64,000 bases of DNA from Rhizobium bangladeshense (GCF_017357245.1 NZ_CP071612.1:2235001-2299000), one strand, 5' to 3'. Positions 30,351 through 38,767 are shown, numbered from the stretch's first letter. Numbers and translations are program-made. The notes: generated by a model from the sequence alone, not told the origin.

Positions 30351-31186
30351 GCTTCCACCCCCCCGTCGATGATTTTGAGCGCGTCCGCCCACTCGTGGGG
30401 TTCCACGCGAAGGAAGTGGTTACGGTCGCGTGCTTCCAGGAACGGCACTCCCTTCGCCATCTTCGTGTCGCATATGATGATGCGCGGCTTCGCTTCCTCA
30501 TACTGCCGGGCTGCGTCGAATGCCTTCACGAGCGCATCGATGTCATTGCCATCCACCCGCTGGACGAACCAGCCGAAGGCGTCGAACTTGGGTGCAAGCG
30601 GCTCGAAGTTGAGCACACCGATCGATGGGCCGTCTGCTTGCATCTGGTTGACGTCCACTATGCCGATCAGATTGTCGAGTTTGTAGGAGCCGGCAGACAT
30701 CGCCGCCTCCCATGTCGAACCCTCGTCGAGTTCGCCGTCGGAGAACAGGTTGTAGATGAAGGAGGACGATTTCTTCCGCTTCAGGGCAAGCGCCATTCCA
30801 ACGGCAATGCCGAGGCCATGACCGAGCGATCCGCCCGTTATCTCCATGCCGGGCGTATAGGCAGCCATTCCAGACATCGGAAGGCGGCTGTCGTCTGTGC
30901 CATAAGTTTCCAATTCGTCTTCCGGAATGATCTTGGCTTCTATCAGCGCGGCATAGAGAGCGATGGCATAGTGCCCGATCGACAGGAGGAAGCGGTCCCG
31001 CCCCTCCCATTCCGGATCGTCCGGGCGGTAGTTCGTGGCGTGAAAGTACGAAACGGCGAGGACGTCGGCGACGCCAAGTGCCTGTGCGATGTAGCCTTGC
31101 CCTTGGACTTCGCCCATCCGAAGCGCGTGACGCCGGATGCGGCGAGCGCGCTCGGTGAGGCTGATATTGTGACCGATCTGACTCAT
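30347..31186 (-). CDS. Transketolase N-terminal subunit (split transketolase)
   Basis: 279 residues carrying the thiamine diphosphate-binding domain. GGSLGHGLGIAVGMALA, then LFSDGELDEGSTWEAAMSAG with the Mg/ThDP GDG-type motif as SDGELDEGS, and later LIGIVDVNQMQADGPS. It forms the active enzyme with the C-terminal subunit encoded next, transferring a two-carbon ketol unit between sugar phosphates. It follows the SDR by 26 bases. No sugar kinase is present in the island to supply a phosphorylated substrate. Confidence 0.93.
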   Translation of the reverse strand: MSQIGHNISLTERARRIRRHALRMGEVQGQGYIAQALGVADVLAVSYFHATNYRPDDPEWEGRDRFLLSIGHYAIALYAALIEAKIIPEDELETYGTDDSRLPMSGMAAYTPGMEITGGSLGHGLGIAVGMALALKRKKSSSFIYNLFSDGELDEGSTWEAAMSAGSYKLDNLIGIVDVNQMQADGPSIGVLNFEPLAPKFDAFGWFVQRVDGNDIDALVKAFDAARQYEEAKPRIIICDTKMAKGVPFLEARDRNHFLRVEPHEWADALKIIDGGVEA

Positions 31187-31212
31187 GCTCGGATGTATCT
31201 CCTGATTGGATT

Positions 31213-31974
31213 TCAGTGGATCAGCATGCCGCCGTTGACATCGATCACAGCGCCCGTGACGTACGCCGACAGATCCGAGGCGAGGAATAGGTAAATGTTT
31301 GCGACGTCGGCTGCGTCGCCGAGCCGACTTAACGGGATCCCCTTGATGATGTCGGCGCGCATCTGTTCGGTAAGCTTGCCTCCGGTGATATCCGTTTGAA
31401 TGAGACCTGGCGTCACCGAGTTGACGCGAATACCGGCGGGGCCAAATTCTCGCGCCATTGCCTTGGCGAGACCAAGCACGCCTGCCTTGGCTGCGGAATA
31501 GTGAGGGCCTCCAAAGATGCCTCCACCCCGCTGCGCCGAGACCGAAGACATGCAGGCGATCGATCCGCCTCCATTATCGCGCATGTATGGAATGAAGGCC
31601 TGGCTGAGGAACAGCACGCCGGTCATGTTGACGGCTACGATCCGCTGCCAGTCGACTTCGGTGATATCGAGCGTTGTGACAGGCTGCGTGATGCCGGCGT
31701 TGTTGATCAAGGCATTCACCGCGCCGAAGGATTCGATCACCTTGGATGCGGCCTCCTGGCAGGAGCCCTTGTCGGCGACATCGCAGCGGAATCCTAAATG
31801 TGCGCCGACGTCCACGCCTGGCAACACCGCCGCGGCTGCCGCTGCGGCATCAGCATCAATATCGAGGATGGCAACACGGGCGCCATGTTCCGCAAAAAGC
31901 TGTGCGGTCGCACGGCCGATGCCGCGCTTGCTCGCCGCGCCGGAAATGACCGCGGTCTTCCCTTTCAAAAGCAT
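31213..31974 (-). CDS. SDR family oxidoreductase
   Basis: 253 residues from the ATG at 31972-31974, with GGGAGGAG upstream. It is a classical short-chain dehydrogenase: the cofactor motif SGAASKRGIG near the N-terminus, an acidic DID at the end of the second strand favouring NAD, NNAG at the expected position, catalytic Ser in SSVSAQ, Tyr-Lys in YSAAK and the C-terminal DVNGGMLI. Its likely job here is to oxidise a sugar or polyol. It is the first gene of the island, divergent from the LysR gene, so its upstream DNA should carry the island promoter. Confidence 0.92.
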   Translation of the reverse strand: MLLKGKTAVISGAASKRGIGRATAQLFAEHGARVAILDIDADAAAAAAAVLPGVDVGAHLGFRCDVADKGSCQEAASKVIESFGAVNALINNAGITQPVTTLDITEVDWQRIVAVNMTGVLFLSQAFIPYMRDNGGGSIACMSSVSAQRGGGIFGGPHYSAAKAGVLGLAKAMAREFGPAGIRVNSVTPGLIQTDITGGKLTEQMRADIIKGIPLSRLGDAADVANIYLFLASDLSAYVTGAVIDVNGGMLIH

Positions 31975-32073
31975 GTAATCTCCTCCCGATGCTTCCCGAG
32001 CATCTGGCAAATCATGGACAAGTCAGTCGCCTTGTGGTTTGGAAACTGACGTACTTGATGGCCCTGGACAAAC

Positions 32074-32107
32074 GTGAAGTTTACAACGGTAGGTGAATCT
32101 GGTTCAC
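32074..32107. promoter_or_regulatory. Candidate LysR-type operator between SDR and LysR genes
   Basis: Two related dyads 19 bases apart lie in the 140-base divergent gap: GTGAAGTTTAC (32074-32084) and GTGAATCTGGTTCAC (32093-32107, GTGAA/TTCAC around five bases). The second ends only eight bases before the LysR start, and this arrangement fits a LysR recognition plus activation site. No consensus for this regulator is known to me. Confidence 0.4.
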
Positions 32108-32114
32108 TAATTCC

Positions 32115-32999
32115 ATGGTTCAGTTGGCGTCCTTATCTGCGGTCCGCATCTTTGAAGCAGCTGCCCGGCTTGCTTCGTTCCGAGCGGCGGCGGAAGAGCT
32201 GCATCTGTCGCCCAGCGCCGTCAGCCACGCCATTGCCAAACTTGAGCGTGATTTGGGCACGTCTCTCTTCGAACGCAGCACACGCAAGGTCACACTGACG
32301 CTTGCAGGCCAGACGCTTCTGTCCCATGCGTCGAACGCGTTCGAGGAACTCCGCCGTGGTGTTGAGACCATTTCATCCAACAAGGCCCATCTTCTCCGTG
32401 TCCACTGTGCCCCGAGCTATGCCGCGCAAGTCCTGTCGCCTCGTCTCCCAGATTTTCTCGCGCATTACGCAGGGGTCGAGGTCAGGGTCGCCGCGAGTAC
32501 TAGCTATGCCCGATTTGTCGACGGCCTTTTCGACGTCGACATCGTATATGGCGAGCCATCGAACCGCGAGGACTTGATTGTTGTGCCGCTCGGTGAGGAG
32601 ATAGTCTCTCCTCTCTGCTCCCCCGGAATGGCGGAGCGCCTGAAATCTCCGCGGGATCTGGTCCGCGTGCCGCTTATCCGGAGCGACTTGAAACGGATTC
32701 AGTGGATCGATTGGTTTGAACTCAACAACCTCGGCCCTCCTCCTTTGCCTGCCATGAGCTTCGATAGAAGTTTTCTTGCAGTTGACGCCGCGGCAAACGG
32801 ACTTGGCATCGCGTTGGAGTCGACCACTCTTGCAAGGCGCGAACTCGAAAATGGCCGACTGGTACGACTCTTTCCCGTCTGCAGGGACAGTCGCTATATC
32901 GGCCACTATCTCGCTTATCCGAAAAGCGGCGCCCAGCGGCGCCTCGCCAAACGTTTTGCCGATTGGCTTATCGACGGCGTGGGCGATCAAACGCTTTAA
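32115..32999 (+). CDS. LysR family transcriptional regulator
   Basis: 294 residues. The N-terminal winged helix-turn-helix (LSAVRIFEAAARLASFRAAAEELHLSPSAVSHAIAKLE) is typical, of the GcvA-like subgroup. The C-terminal effector domain runs from about residue 90 (LRVHCAPSYAAQVLSPRLPDF) to the end. It is divergent from the ten-gene catabolic island and almost certainly its regulator, activating it when the substrate or a metabolite binds. No clear Shine-Dalgarno precedes the ATG at 32115. Confidence 0.93.
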   Translation: MVQLASLSAVRIFEAAARLASFRAAAEELHLSPSAVSHAIAKLERDLGTSLFERSTRKVTLTLAGQTLLSHASNAFEELRRGVETISSNKAHLLRVHCAPSYAAQVLSPRLPDFLAHYAGVEVRVAASTSYARFVDGLFDVDIVYGEPSNREDLIVVPLGEEIVSPLCSPGMAERLKSPRDLVRVPLIRSDLKRIQWIDWFELNNLGPPPLPAMSFDRSFLAVDAAANGLGIALESTTLARRELENGRLVRLFPVCRDSRYIGHYLAYPKSGAQRRLAKRFADWLIDGVGDQTL

Positions 33000-33021
33000 G
33001 AGGATGTGGATTGGTCTGACG

Positions 33022-33079
33022 CCGTGTGAATCTTCCGCCGGATCACAACGCGTTTTTCGCTTGCGGCGGAAGATCACGG
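33022..33079. repeat. Long imperfect inverted repeat downstream of the LysR gene
   Basis: ATCTTCCGCC (33030-33039) is repeated in perfect inversion as GGCGGAAGAT (33065-33074). The pairing extends outward through GTG/CAC with a small bulge. The loop includes GCGTTTTTCGC. It begins about 25 bases after the LysR stop, so it may be that gene's terminator or a boundary mark of the island. The rest of the gap to 33288 shows nothing I can name. Confidence 0.4.
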
Positions 33080-33288
33080 TGCTCTGCGATCGACGGCGAC
33101 GGATGCTGTCAACCTGTTGGAACGGCGGCTATCAACGTCGACCCGAAGGCATCAGGCAACGCCTGGCACAACATCTCACTTGTGGGACAGGGCGGAATTT
33201 GACCTGCTAAGGTTTTGAAAGGAGCCTAACCGTCGTGGAGGGCTCCGCAATCGGGGACTAGAGATCGCGTAAAGCAACAGGCGAAACC

Positions 33289-33723
33289 TTAGCCGGCGAT
33301 ATAGGCCTTGATCTCCTCGGCCTCACGCTCGACTTCGGCGATCCGGGATTTCACCACGTCGCCGATCGAGATGATGCCGGCAAGCCTGCCGTTGCTTTCC
33401 ACCGGAACGTGGCGGAAGCGGCGGCTGGTCATCAGTTCCATCAGTTCGTTGACGGTCGTCTCCTCGTTGCAGCGGTAGACCTTTGACGTCATGAGCTGAG
33501 AGAGCGGCTGATCGAGGCTTTCCTTGCCGTGCTTGGCGATTGCATGGACGAGATCGCGCTCGGTGAACATGCCGGAAATCCGGTTTTCCATGCCGACGAC
33601 GACGATGGCGCCGATCCTCTTCTTGCTCAGAATGACGGCCGCCTCTGCGACGGTGGTGTTCGGCCCGGCGGTGACGACGTCCCTGCCCTTCAGGTCGAGG
33701 ATTGCTTTGACTGAACTGGTCAT
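33289..33723 (-). CDS. CBS-domain protein
   Basis: 144 residues made of a pair of CBS domains (Bateman module): the first with VVTAGPNTTVAEAAVILSKKRIGAIVVVG and MFTERDLVHAI, the second with VYRCNEETTVNELMELMTSRRFRHVPVE and GIISIGDVVKSRI. Such stand-alone pairs bind adenosyl nucleotides or act as sensors in other proteins. The partner is unknown. It follows the rhomboid gene on the same strand by 95 bases, with a dyad between. Confidence 0.92.
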   Translation of the reverse strand: MTSSVKAILDLKGRDVVTAGPNTTVAEAAVILSKKRIGAIVVVGMENRISGMFTERDLVHAIAKHGKESLDQPLSQLMTSKVYRCNEETTVNELMELMTSRRFRHVPVESNGRLAGIISIGDVVKSRIAEVEREAEEIKAYIAG

Positions 33724-33743
33724 TCGAACCTCCTATGTCGATA

Positions 33744-33761
33744 CTGTGACGGGTGTCACAG
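33744..33761. promoter_or_regulatory. Perfect dyad upstream of the CBS gene
   Basis: CTGTGAC and GTCACAG form a perfect seven-base inverted repeat around GGGT, 20 bases upstream of the CBS start and downstream of the rhomboid stop. It could be an operator or a short transcript-end hairpin. No T-tract follows. Confidence 0.35.
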
Positions 33762-33818
33762 GCGTCCGCGGCGGTTTCTCCCCCCAAACACGGATCGTTC
33801 GATCGTGCACTGCCCGGC

Positions 33819-34607
33819 TCAGGATTGCAACATATCCTTCTCCGGTTCGGTCGGTTCCGCAGGCGGCCGAAGCGCCCGGTCGAACAGCGAAAACAAAAAG
33901 AAGCCGAAGACGAAGCCGCCGATATGGGCATCCCAGGCGATCTCTTGATCGCTGTCGCCGACGAGCGGGATGCCGACGGCGATCAGGGCGTTGCCGACCA
34001 GCCATAGCAGCATGAAGATGACGACGGTCCGGCTCTTCAGCGCGTCGATAATGGACAGTCGGGCATTGAGATGCGCCACCGCCATCGGTCGCCGGTCAGG
34101 CGGAAAAGCGAATCGGCAGGCGGCTCCCATCAGCCCGGAAATGACGCCCGACGCGCCGATCAGCAGAGATACGTCTCCCCAGTTAAGCGTCGTATGCAGG
34201 GCGGCGGAAGCGGCGGCGGAAAAGATCCAGAAGAATAGGAACCGCAGCGTCCCGATGCGGCGTACGACCGGTGCCCCGAAGGCCATCAGCCAGAAGGCGT
34301 TGAAGACGATATGCTGGGCGCTGCCGTGCAGCAGCGAATAGGTGACGGGCGTCCAGAACAATTCCAGACCCTGCTGCGACAGCGGAATGACGTAGCGGGC
34401 GGGAACGAAACCAAACGTAAACAGCAGCCAGCTCACCGCATCGTCCGAGAGAACGAGCGCCTGCACCGCATAGACGAGGATGAGCAGGCAAAGGCTGAAG
34501 AGCAGCGCCGGCGGAAGGTTGAAGACCGGTACGCGCTGGGGTCGCGCCGGCGGCTGGACCTCGGAAGGTTCGGGCGCCTTCTGCGGCTCGCCCGTCTGCT
34601 CATTCAT
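33819..34607 (-). CDS. Rhomboid family intramembrane serine protease
   Basis: 262 residues from the ATG at 34605-34607, with GAGGCGA upstream. The ATG at 34637 is an alternative that lacks a ribosome site. It is a polytopic protein with about six membrane helices. The catalytic Ser is in GASGVISGLMGA, and the His lies in a later helix (WDAHIGGFVFGFFLFSLF). The oxyanion-type His/Asn pair is in HGSAQHIVFNAFWLMAFG. It cleaves transmembrane segments of other proteins, but its target is unknown. The gene is preceded by a structured leader and a terminator on the same strand. Confidence 0.93.
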   Translation of the reverse strand: MNEQTGEPQKAPEPSEVQPPARPQRVPVFNLPPALLFSLCLLILVYAVQALVLSDDAVSWLLFTFGFVPARYVIPLSQQGLELFWTPVTYSLLHGSAQHIVFNAFWLMAFGAPVVRRIGTLRFLFFWIFSAAASAALHTTLNWGDVSLLIGASGVISGLMGAACRFAFPPDRRPMAVAHLNARLSIIDALKSRTVVIFMLLWLVGNALIAVGIPLVGDSDQEIAWDAHIGGFVFGFFLFSLFDRALRPPAEPTEPEKDMLQS

Positions 34608-34652
34608 CTGTGTTCGCCTCGTTGAGGCCTCAGCCATACAGGAGGGATGATC

Positions 34653-34683
34653 AAAAAAAAAGCCGTCCGACGTGGCGGACGGC
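34653..34683 (-). terminator. Rho-independent terminator upstream of the rhomboid gene
   Basis: On the minus strand GCCGTCCG (34676-34683) pairs with CGGACGGC (34662-34669) around a six-base loop, followed by nine T residues. It is a textbook intrinsic terminator and strand-specific, because the plus strand has no T-tract after the stem. Confidence 0.85.
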
Positions 34684-34785
34684 GAACTTGGCGCTTGAGG
34701 AAAGACCTCGGCCCCAGCAGTTGTGCAGAACTTCGAACGTCGAAGTGTTGGCGAGACAGTGTCACGCCAGCCACTGCACCTCAAC
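34653..34785 (-). ncRNA. Candidate structured small RNA or leader upstream of the rhomboid gene
   Basis: On the minus strand a helix GTGCAG/CTGCAC (34774-34779 with 34723-34728) encloses two hairpins: GGCG-GAC type stem 34750-34768 (one T-T mismatch) and the perfect ACTTCGA/TCGAAGT stem 34730-34746. These are followed by a GAGG/CCTC hairpin near 34697-34709 and a strong terminator at 34653-34683. No gene on that strand lies upstream to need the terminator, so either a stand-alone RNA of about 130 bases or a regulated 5' leader of the rhomboid gene (46 bases downstream) is indicated. The 5' end and the family are unknown. Confidence 0.55.
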
Positions 34786-34898
34786 CTAAACCCATTCTTA
34801 ACCTTAACGACCGGGATTTGGCATGAAATCCGCAAGGTAGAAGCTGTCCGGGCAATGACTGCCCGAAAATGATCCGGAATGGGACAGGTTGGTGTGAA

Positions 34899-35513
34899 AT
34901 GCGTGTGCAAACGACCATCGAAATTTTTGACTATTGGAACCGTATCCGTGGCGCTGCCGATGCGCCGCTGAAATCACAGGTCGAACCTTCCGCCGTTCCT
35001 CATCTTCTGCAGAGTCTCTTCATCCTTGAGGCGCGCGACGACGGAGACATCGTTTTCCGGCTCGCCGGCACCCGCATCTGTGATTTCTTCGGGCGCGACC
35101 TGCGCGGTGAACGTTTTTCGTCCCTTTGGGCGCATGGCCAGCACGCCGATATTGAACGCACGGCGATGGGCGTCATGGACCACGCCATGCCGGCCCTGTT
35201 CAACACCACCGGCTACAGTACAGTCGGTCATCAGGCTTCCTTCGAGATCATCATGATGCCGCTGCGCTCGTCAGACGGCGCCTGCGACCGCCTGCTCGGC
35301 GCGATCGCACCGACGGCGGCTGCGAGCTGGCTGGAGATCGTCCCGCTGGAATTCCTCGCGCTGGACCGCAGCCGTCTGCTGCCCGAAAAATTCAGCAAGG
35401 CCGCACCGGTCGAAGCGCGCCCGATCAACGAGATCGTCGCGGCAAAAGGCATCGGATTCGGCCAGGCCATGCGCCGGATGGTGTCGCAGCTGCTGAGTGC
35501 CGACGCGCGTTGA
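34899..35513 (+). CDS. PAS_5 domain protein
   Basis: 204 residues from the ATG at 34899. An ATG at 34869 would add ten residues. It has a PAS-like fold of the alphaproteobacterial PAS_5 family (PF07310), with IVFRLAGTRICDFFGRDLRGERFSSLW followed by an EIIMMPLRSSDGACDRLLGAIAP strand pair. Members are usually stand-alone, with no output domain, and their function is unknown. One may regulate the PilZ protein that follows 124 bases later, though the two need not be linked. Confidence 0.85.
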   Translation: MRVQTTIEIFDYWNRIRGAADAPLKSQVEPSAVPHLLQSLFILEARDDGDIVFRLAGTRICDFFGRDLRGERFSSLWAHGQHADIERTAMGVMDHAMPALFNTTGYSTVGHQASFEIIMMPLRSSDGACDRLLGAIAPTAAASWLEIVPLEFLALDRSRLLPEKFSKAAPVEARPINEIVAAKGIGFGQAMRRMVSQLLSADAR

Positions 35514-35637
35514 GCGTCTCGTTTCAGGACAAGGCGCATGCTCGTTTTCGGCTATGTCACAATGGGGCGAGACAACCATCTGTTAATGGATTGAGGGTAA
35601 TGATTGATCTCTCCAGTTTTCATGAAGAAGCCCTTTG

Positions 35638-36249
35638 ATGCACTCGTTCCAGCCAGCTCAGACGCAACGACCTGCGCCGCGCCCTGAACAAGGCGTTTTC
35701 CAGCGCGTGCCGATCAATATGCAGGGCCGGCTGATGCTTGCGAACTACGAGGAGTTCGAATGCATGGTGATCGACATGTCGCCCGGCGATATGTACGTCA
35801 CCTGCTCCGGCCGGCCGCGCGCCAACGAACGCGTCGTCGCCTATATCGATCATCTCGGGCGCGTCGAAGGTTACGTCCAGACCCTTGACGGCCGCGGCTT
35901 CACCATGTCGATCAATGCCACCGAGCGCAAACGCGAGAAGCTCGCCGCCCAGCTCACATGGCTTGCGAACAAGCACGAACTCGGCCTGCCGGAGGATCGT
36001 CGCCATGACCGTCTGACGCCGCGTGACGTCAAGACCGAACTCACTCTGGAAGACGGCACGCGATATAGCTGCCGCATCATGGACCTTTCGCTATCCGGCG
36101 CAGCCATCGACGTCGAGATGCGTCCCTCGATCGGAACGGCAGTGCGCCTCGGCAACATGCGCGGCCGCGTCGTGCGCCACTTCGTCGAAGGCGTAGCGAT
36201 CGAATTCCTCTCGATCCAGTCCCGTGAGACGCTGCGGGAATTCCTCTGA
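35638..36249 (+). CDS. PilZ domain protein (two PilZ-like modules)
   Basis: 203 residues from the ATG at 35638 (a TTG at 35635 is also in frame). The C-terminal PilZ domain has the cyclic-di-GMP binding residues: RRHDRLTPR (R-x-x-x-R) and DLSLSGAAID (D-x-S-x-x-G). The N-terminal half has a second, degenerate PilZ-like module (FQRVPINMQGRLMLANYEEFECMVIDMSPGDMYV) with part of the D-M-S pattern but not the full RxxxR. It probably senses c-di-GMP to tune motility, attachment or exopolysaccharide. Confidence 0.88.
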   Translation: MHSFQPAQTQRPAPRPEQGVFQRVPINMQGRLMLANYEEFECMVIDMSPGDMYVTCSGRPRANERVVAYIDHLGRVEGYVQTLDGRGFTMSINATERKREKLAAQLTWLANKHELGLPEDRRHDRLTPRDVKTELTLEDGTRYSCRIMDLSLSGAAIDVEMRPSIGTAVRLGNMRGRVVRHFVEGVAIEFLSIQSRETLREFL

Positions 36250-36543
36250 CAACCTGAAAAACGCTGCCTTGCGCAATCTTCGGGGCGGGTCGATTCGAGA
36301 CTGCGCCGAGCGCGTTTGCCAACCGGAGCGCACGGGCTCGGGTCGTTTTGAAAGGCGCGATCTTCACGGCAAGCAATCTGCAAGCGGCAACAAATCCGGC
36401 TTTGGAAAGCTGGCGCGAAATCCTGACGCAAGTCGTTCCCACCAGTAAACTATCGATTTTATAAGTGGAACAAGCTGCGACACCGACCGGATACGGGTCG
36501 CGCGAAATTGGCAGCGATCCGTCTTCACTCGGTCGAGGATATG

Positions 36544-37551
36544 ATGGATAACCTCCGCTCGACCGCAGGTGCACCGATGTCAGCTCTCTACCCGGAAATA
36601 GACCCCTATGATCATGGCCTGCTCGATACGGGCGATGGCAACCTGATCTATTGGGAAGCCTGCGGCAATCCTATGGGGCGGCCGGCGCTCGTCCTGCACG
36701 GCGGCCCGGGCTCCGGCTGTTCGACCGCGGCCCGCCGGCAATTCGACCCGGATGCCTATCGGATCATCCTCTTCGATCAGCGCAACTGCGGCCGAAGCTT
36801 GCCGAGCGCCGCAGATTCCGAAACCGACCTCTCGCTCAATACGACCTGGCATCTCGTGGCCGATATCGAAAAGCTGAGGCTCTTTCTTGAAATCGACAGC
36901 TGGCTGCTTTTCGGCAATTCCTGGGGCTCGACGCTGGCGCTCGCCTATGCCGAGACTCATCCGCAGCGCGTCGGGGCGATGGTCATATCGGGCGTGACCA
37001 CGACGCGGCGGTCGGAAATCGACTGGCTCTGTCGCGGCATGGCGCCGCTTTTTCCCGAAGAATGGCACAGTTTCCGTCATGGTGTCCCCTCTGGCACGCT
37101 GGGGTCCGAAGAGGACATGGCTGGTGCCTATCACCGCCTCCTCAACGATCCAGATCCGCAGACGCGTCTGAAGGCGGCGCGCGACTGGCATGATTGGGAG
37201 GCCGCCTCGATCCTGCTTGCCGATCCCGAGGGGCTGCCGCGCCGCTGGGCCGATCCGGCTTACGTGCTGACCCGTGCCCGCATCATCACCCACTACTTTG
37301 TCAACGGCGCGTGGCTTGAGGAGGGCGTACTCTTGAAGAACGCAGCGCGGCTTGCCGGCATTCCCGGCATCTTGCTGCAAGGACGGTTCGACATCGAGGC
37401 GCCGCTCATCACCGCCTGGGAATTGGCCCGCGCCTGGCCGCAAAGCGAGCTCGTAATCCTTCCCCACGCCTCTCATTCCACCGCAAATCCCGATATGAGC
37501 GCGGCAATCGTCGCCGCCACCGATCGATTCCGCGATTTCCCTCAAAAATAA
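36544..37551 (+). CDS. pip: Proline iminopeptidase
   Basis: 335 residues from the ATG at 36544, which lies five bases after GAGG. The ATG at 36577 (MSALYPEIDPYDHG) is an alternative close to the usual start. It is an alpha/beta hydrolase of the S33 family that removes N-terminal proline. The oxyanion motif is LHGGPGSGCS, the nucleophile FGNSWGSTLAL, and the catalytic Asp and His are in GRFDIEAP and LPHASHS. It is a cytoplasmic enzyme, about the standard 320 residues, and stands alone on this strand. Confidence 0.93.
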   Translation: MDNLRSTAGAPMSALYPEIDPYDHGLLDTGDGNLIYWEACGNPMGRPALVLHGGPGSGCSTAARRQFDPDAYRIILFDQRNCGRSLPSAADSETDLSLNTTWHLVADIEKLRLFLEIDSWLLFGNSWGSTLALAYAETHPQRVGAMVISGVTTTRRSEIDWLCRGMAPLFPEEWHSFRHGVPSGTLGSEEDMAGAYHRLLNDPDPQTRLKAARDWHDWEAASILLADPEGLPRRWADPAYVLTRARIITHYFVNGAWLEEGVLLKNAARLAGIPGILLQGRFDIEAPLITAWELARAWPQSELVILPHASHSTANPDMSAAIVAATDRFRDFPQK

Positions 37552-37903
37552 TTTTGCTGGCTGAGTCCGGAATCGGAGCGATATTCTGCTTTCGGCCTAT
37601 TCAAACCCGCGAATTCCACCTGCATCGCCACCGCACCCATCCCACCGCAGGGCCACCGGCGTTTATCCGGCTCAGCGAAAAATCTTAACGCCGCAACGGC
37701 AGCGCAGGCTTTCGATGAGCGAAGTCCTTGTCGCGTCGACGACAATTTTAATGAAATTTGACACAAATGCGCATCGAATTTTATTTGCATTCGAACCAAG
37801 TTTGATCTGCATTTGATTTAACTAAGCATATAATTCTATTGCGTAATTTTGCGTGAGATAAAAACGTCCGTGTCATTGTCGTCTCAACTCAGGGGAGACG
37901 GCA
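37552..37903. other. Intergenic stretch, AT-rich to the right
   Basis: 352 bases without a supportable gene. The right-hand ~130 bases (37750-37880) are clearly richer in A and T than the surroundings, with repeated TTTGCATT/ATTTGAT and TTGCGT(A/G) elements, consistent with the promoter region for the protease gene that starts at 37904. I see no known box or riboswitch. Confidence 0.45.
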
Positions 37904-38509
37904 ATGACGACTGCGAATGTCTTGAAAGGCGGCCTGCTGGCCGGTGCGATCATGATGGCAATGGCCGGCTCGGGACAGGCAACGCCCGCCAGCATGGCAC
38001 TGGCAGGCAATGCCAGCCCGCCGATCGGACACTATGAATTCTGCAAGACCAATCCGAGGGAGTGCACCTATGCCGGCGGCGATGCCGGGCCAGCCATCCT
38101 CACGGAGGATCGCTGGAAGGAGATTCTCAAGGTCAACTACGCAGTCAATTCATCGATCCAGCCGGAGACGGATGAACAGATCTACGGTGTCGAAGAGCGC
38201 TGGGCCTATCCAACCAGCGTCGGCGACTGCGAGGACTACGCCCTCCTGAAGCGCAAGATGTTGATCGAAGACGGCTTCTCGCCATCAGACACGCTGATCA
38301 CGGTCGTGCTGCAGCCGAACGGCGAAGGCCATGCCGTGCTGACGGTCCGCACCGATCGCGGCGACTTCATTCTCGACAACATGCGCAATAAGGTCCTTTT
38401 ATGGTCGGACACTGAGTACACCTATCTCAAGCGCCAGTCCGCCAGCGATCCGGCCCGCTGGTCGAAGCTTCAGGACGGCCGCACCGTCGCAGTCGGCAGC
38501 GTCAAGTAA
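37904..38509 (+). CDS. Bacterial transglutaminase-like cysteine proteinase (BTLCP), exported
   Basis: 201 residues with a good ribosome site (GGGGAGA). It has a signal peptide (hydrophobic GGLLAGAIMMAMAGS, cleavage near QATPA). The catalytic Cys is in VGDCEDYALLKRKML, the His in GEGHAVLTVRTD, and the Asp in GDFILDNMRN, matching the BTLCP family (PF06035). Its best-known member, LapG in Pseudomonas, is a periplasmic protease controlling adhesin release in response to c-di-GMP. Whether this protein does the same is unproven. A hairpin terminator follows the gene at 38584. Confidence 0.9.
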   Translation: MTTANVLKGGLLAGAIMMAMAGSGQATPASMALAGNASPPIGHYEFCKTNPRECTYAGGDAGPAILTEDRWKEILKVNYAVNSSIQPETDEQIYGVEERWAYPTSVGDCEDYALLKRKMLIEDGFSPSDTLITVVLQPNGEGHAVLTVRTDRGDFILDNMRNKVLLWSDTEYTYLKRQSASDPARWSKLQDGRTVAVGSVK

Positions 38510-38583
38510 GCCAGCTTGCCGGCAAAGCCGGCACAGGTTTCGGCCCGGTCAGTCCCCGCATCCCGTCCCCGACCGGTGCCCAA

Positions 38584-38624
38584 GAGCCGTTCCCGCTGTC
38601 CCGGGAACGGCTCACTCCTTTTTG
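38584..38624 (+). terminator. Rho-independent terminator after the BTLCP gene
   Basis: GAGCCGTTCCCG (38584-38595) pairs with CGGGAACGGCTC (38602-38613), a 12-base perfect stem with a six-base loop, followed by ACTCCTTTTTG. Confidence 0.85.
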
Positions 38625-38767
38625 GGACAGGGATTCATTCCGGTACAGCTGCAACTCAAATCTTAGTGAATTTTTAACCCTGCCGGTCCGATCATGCCGA
38701 TGAGATTCATTATCGGCACCGGCGGCTCATGTTCTTCCTGCGGCGGACCGAAACGCGAAGAACCGCC

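Noticed and set aside
36250..36543. Possible gene remnant between PilZ and pip
   Set aside because: Short open frames exist but have no ribosome site, domain or consistent codon bias.
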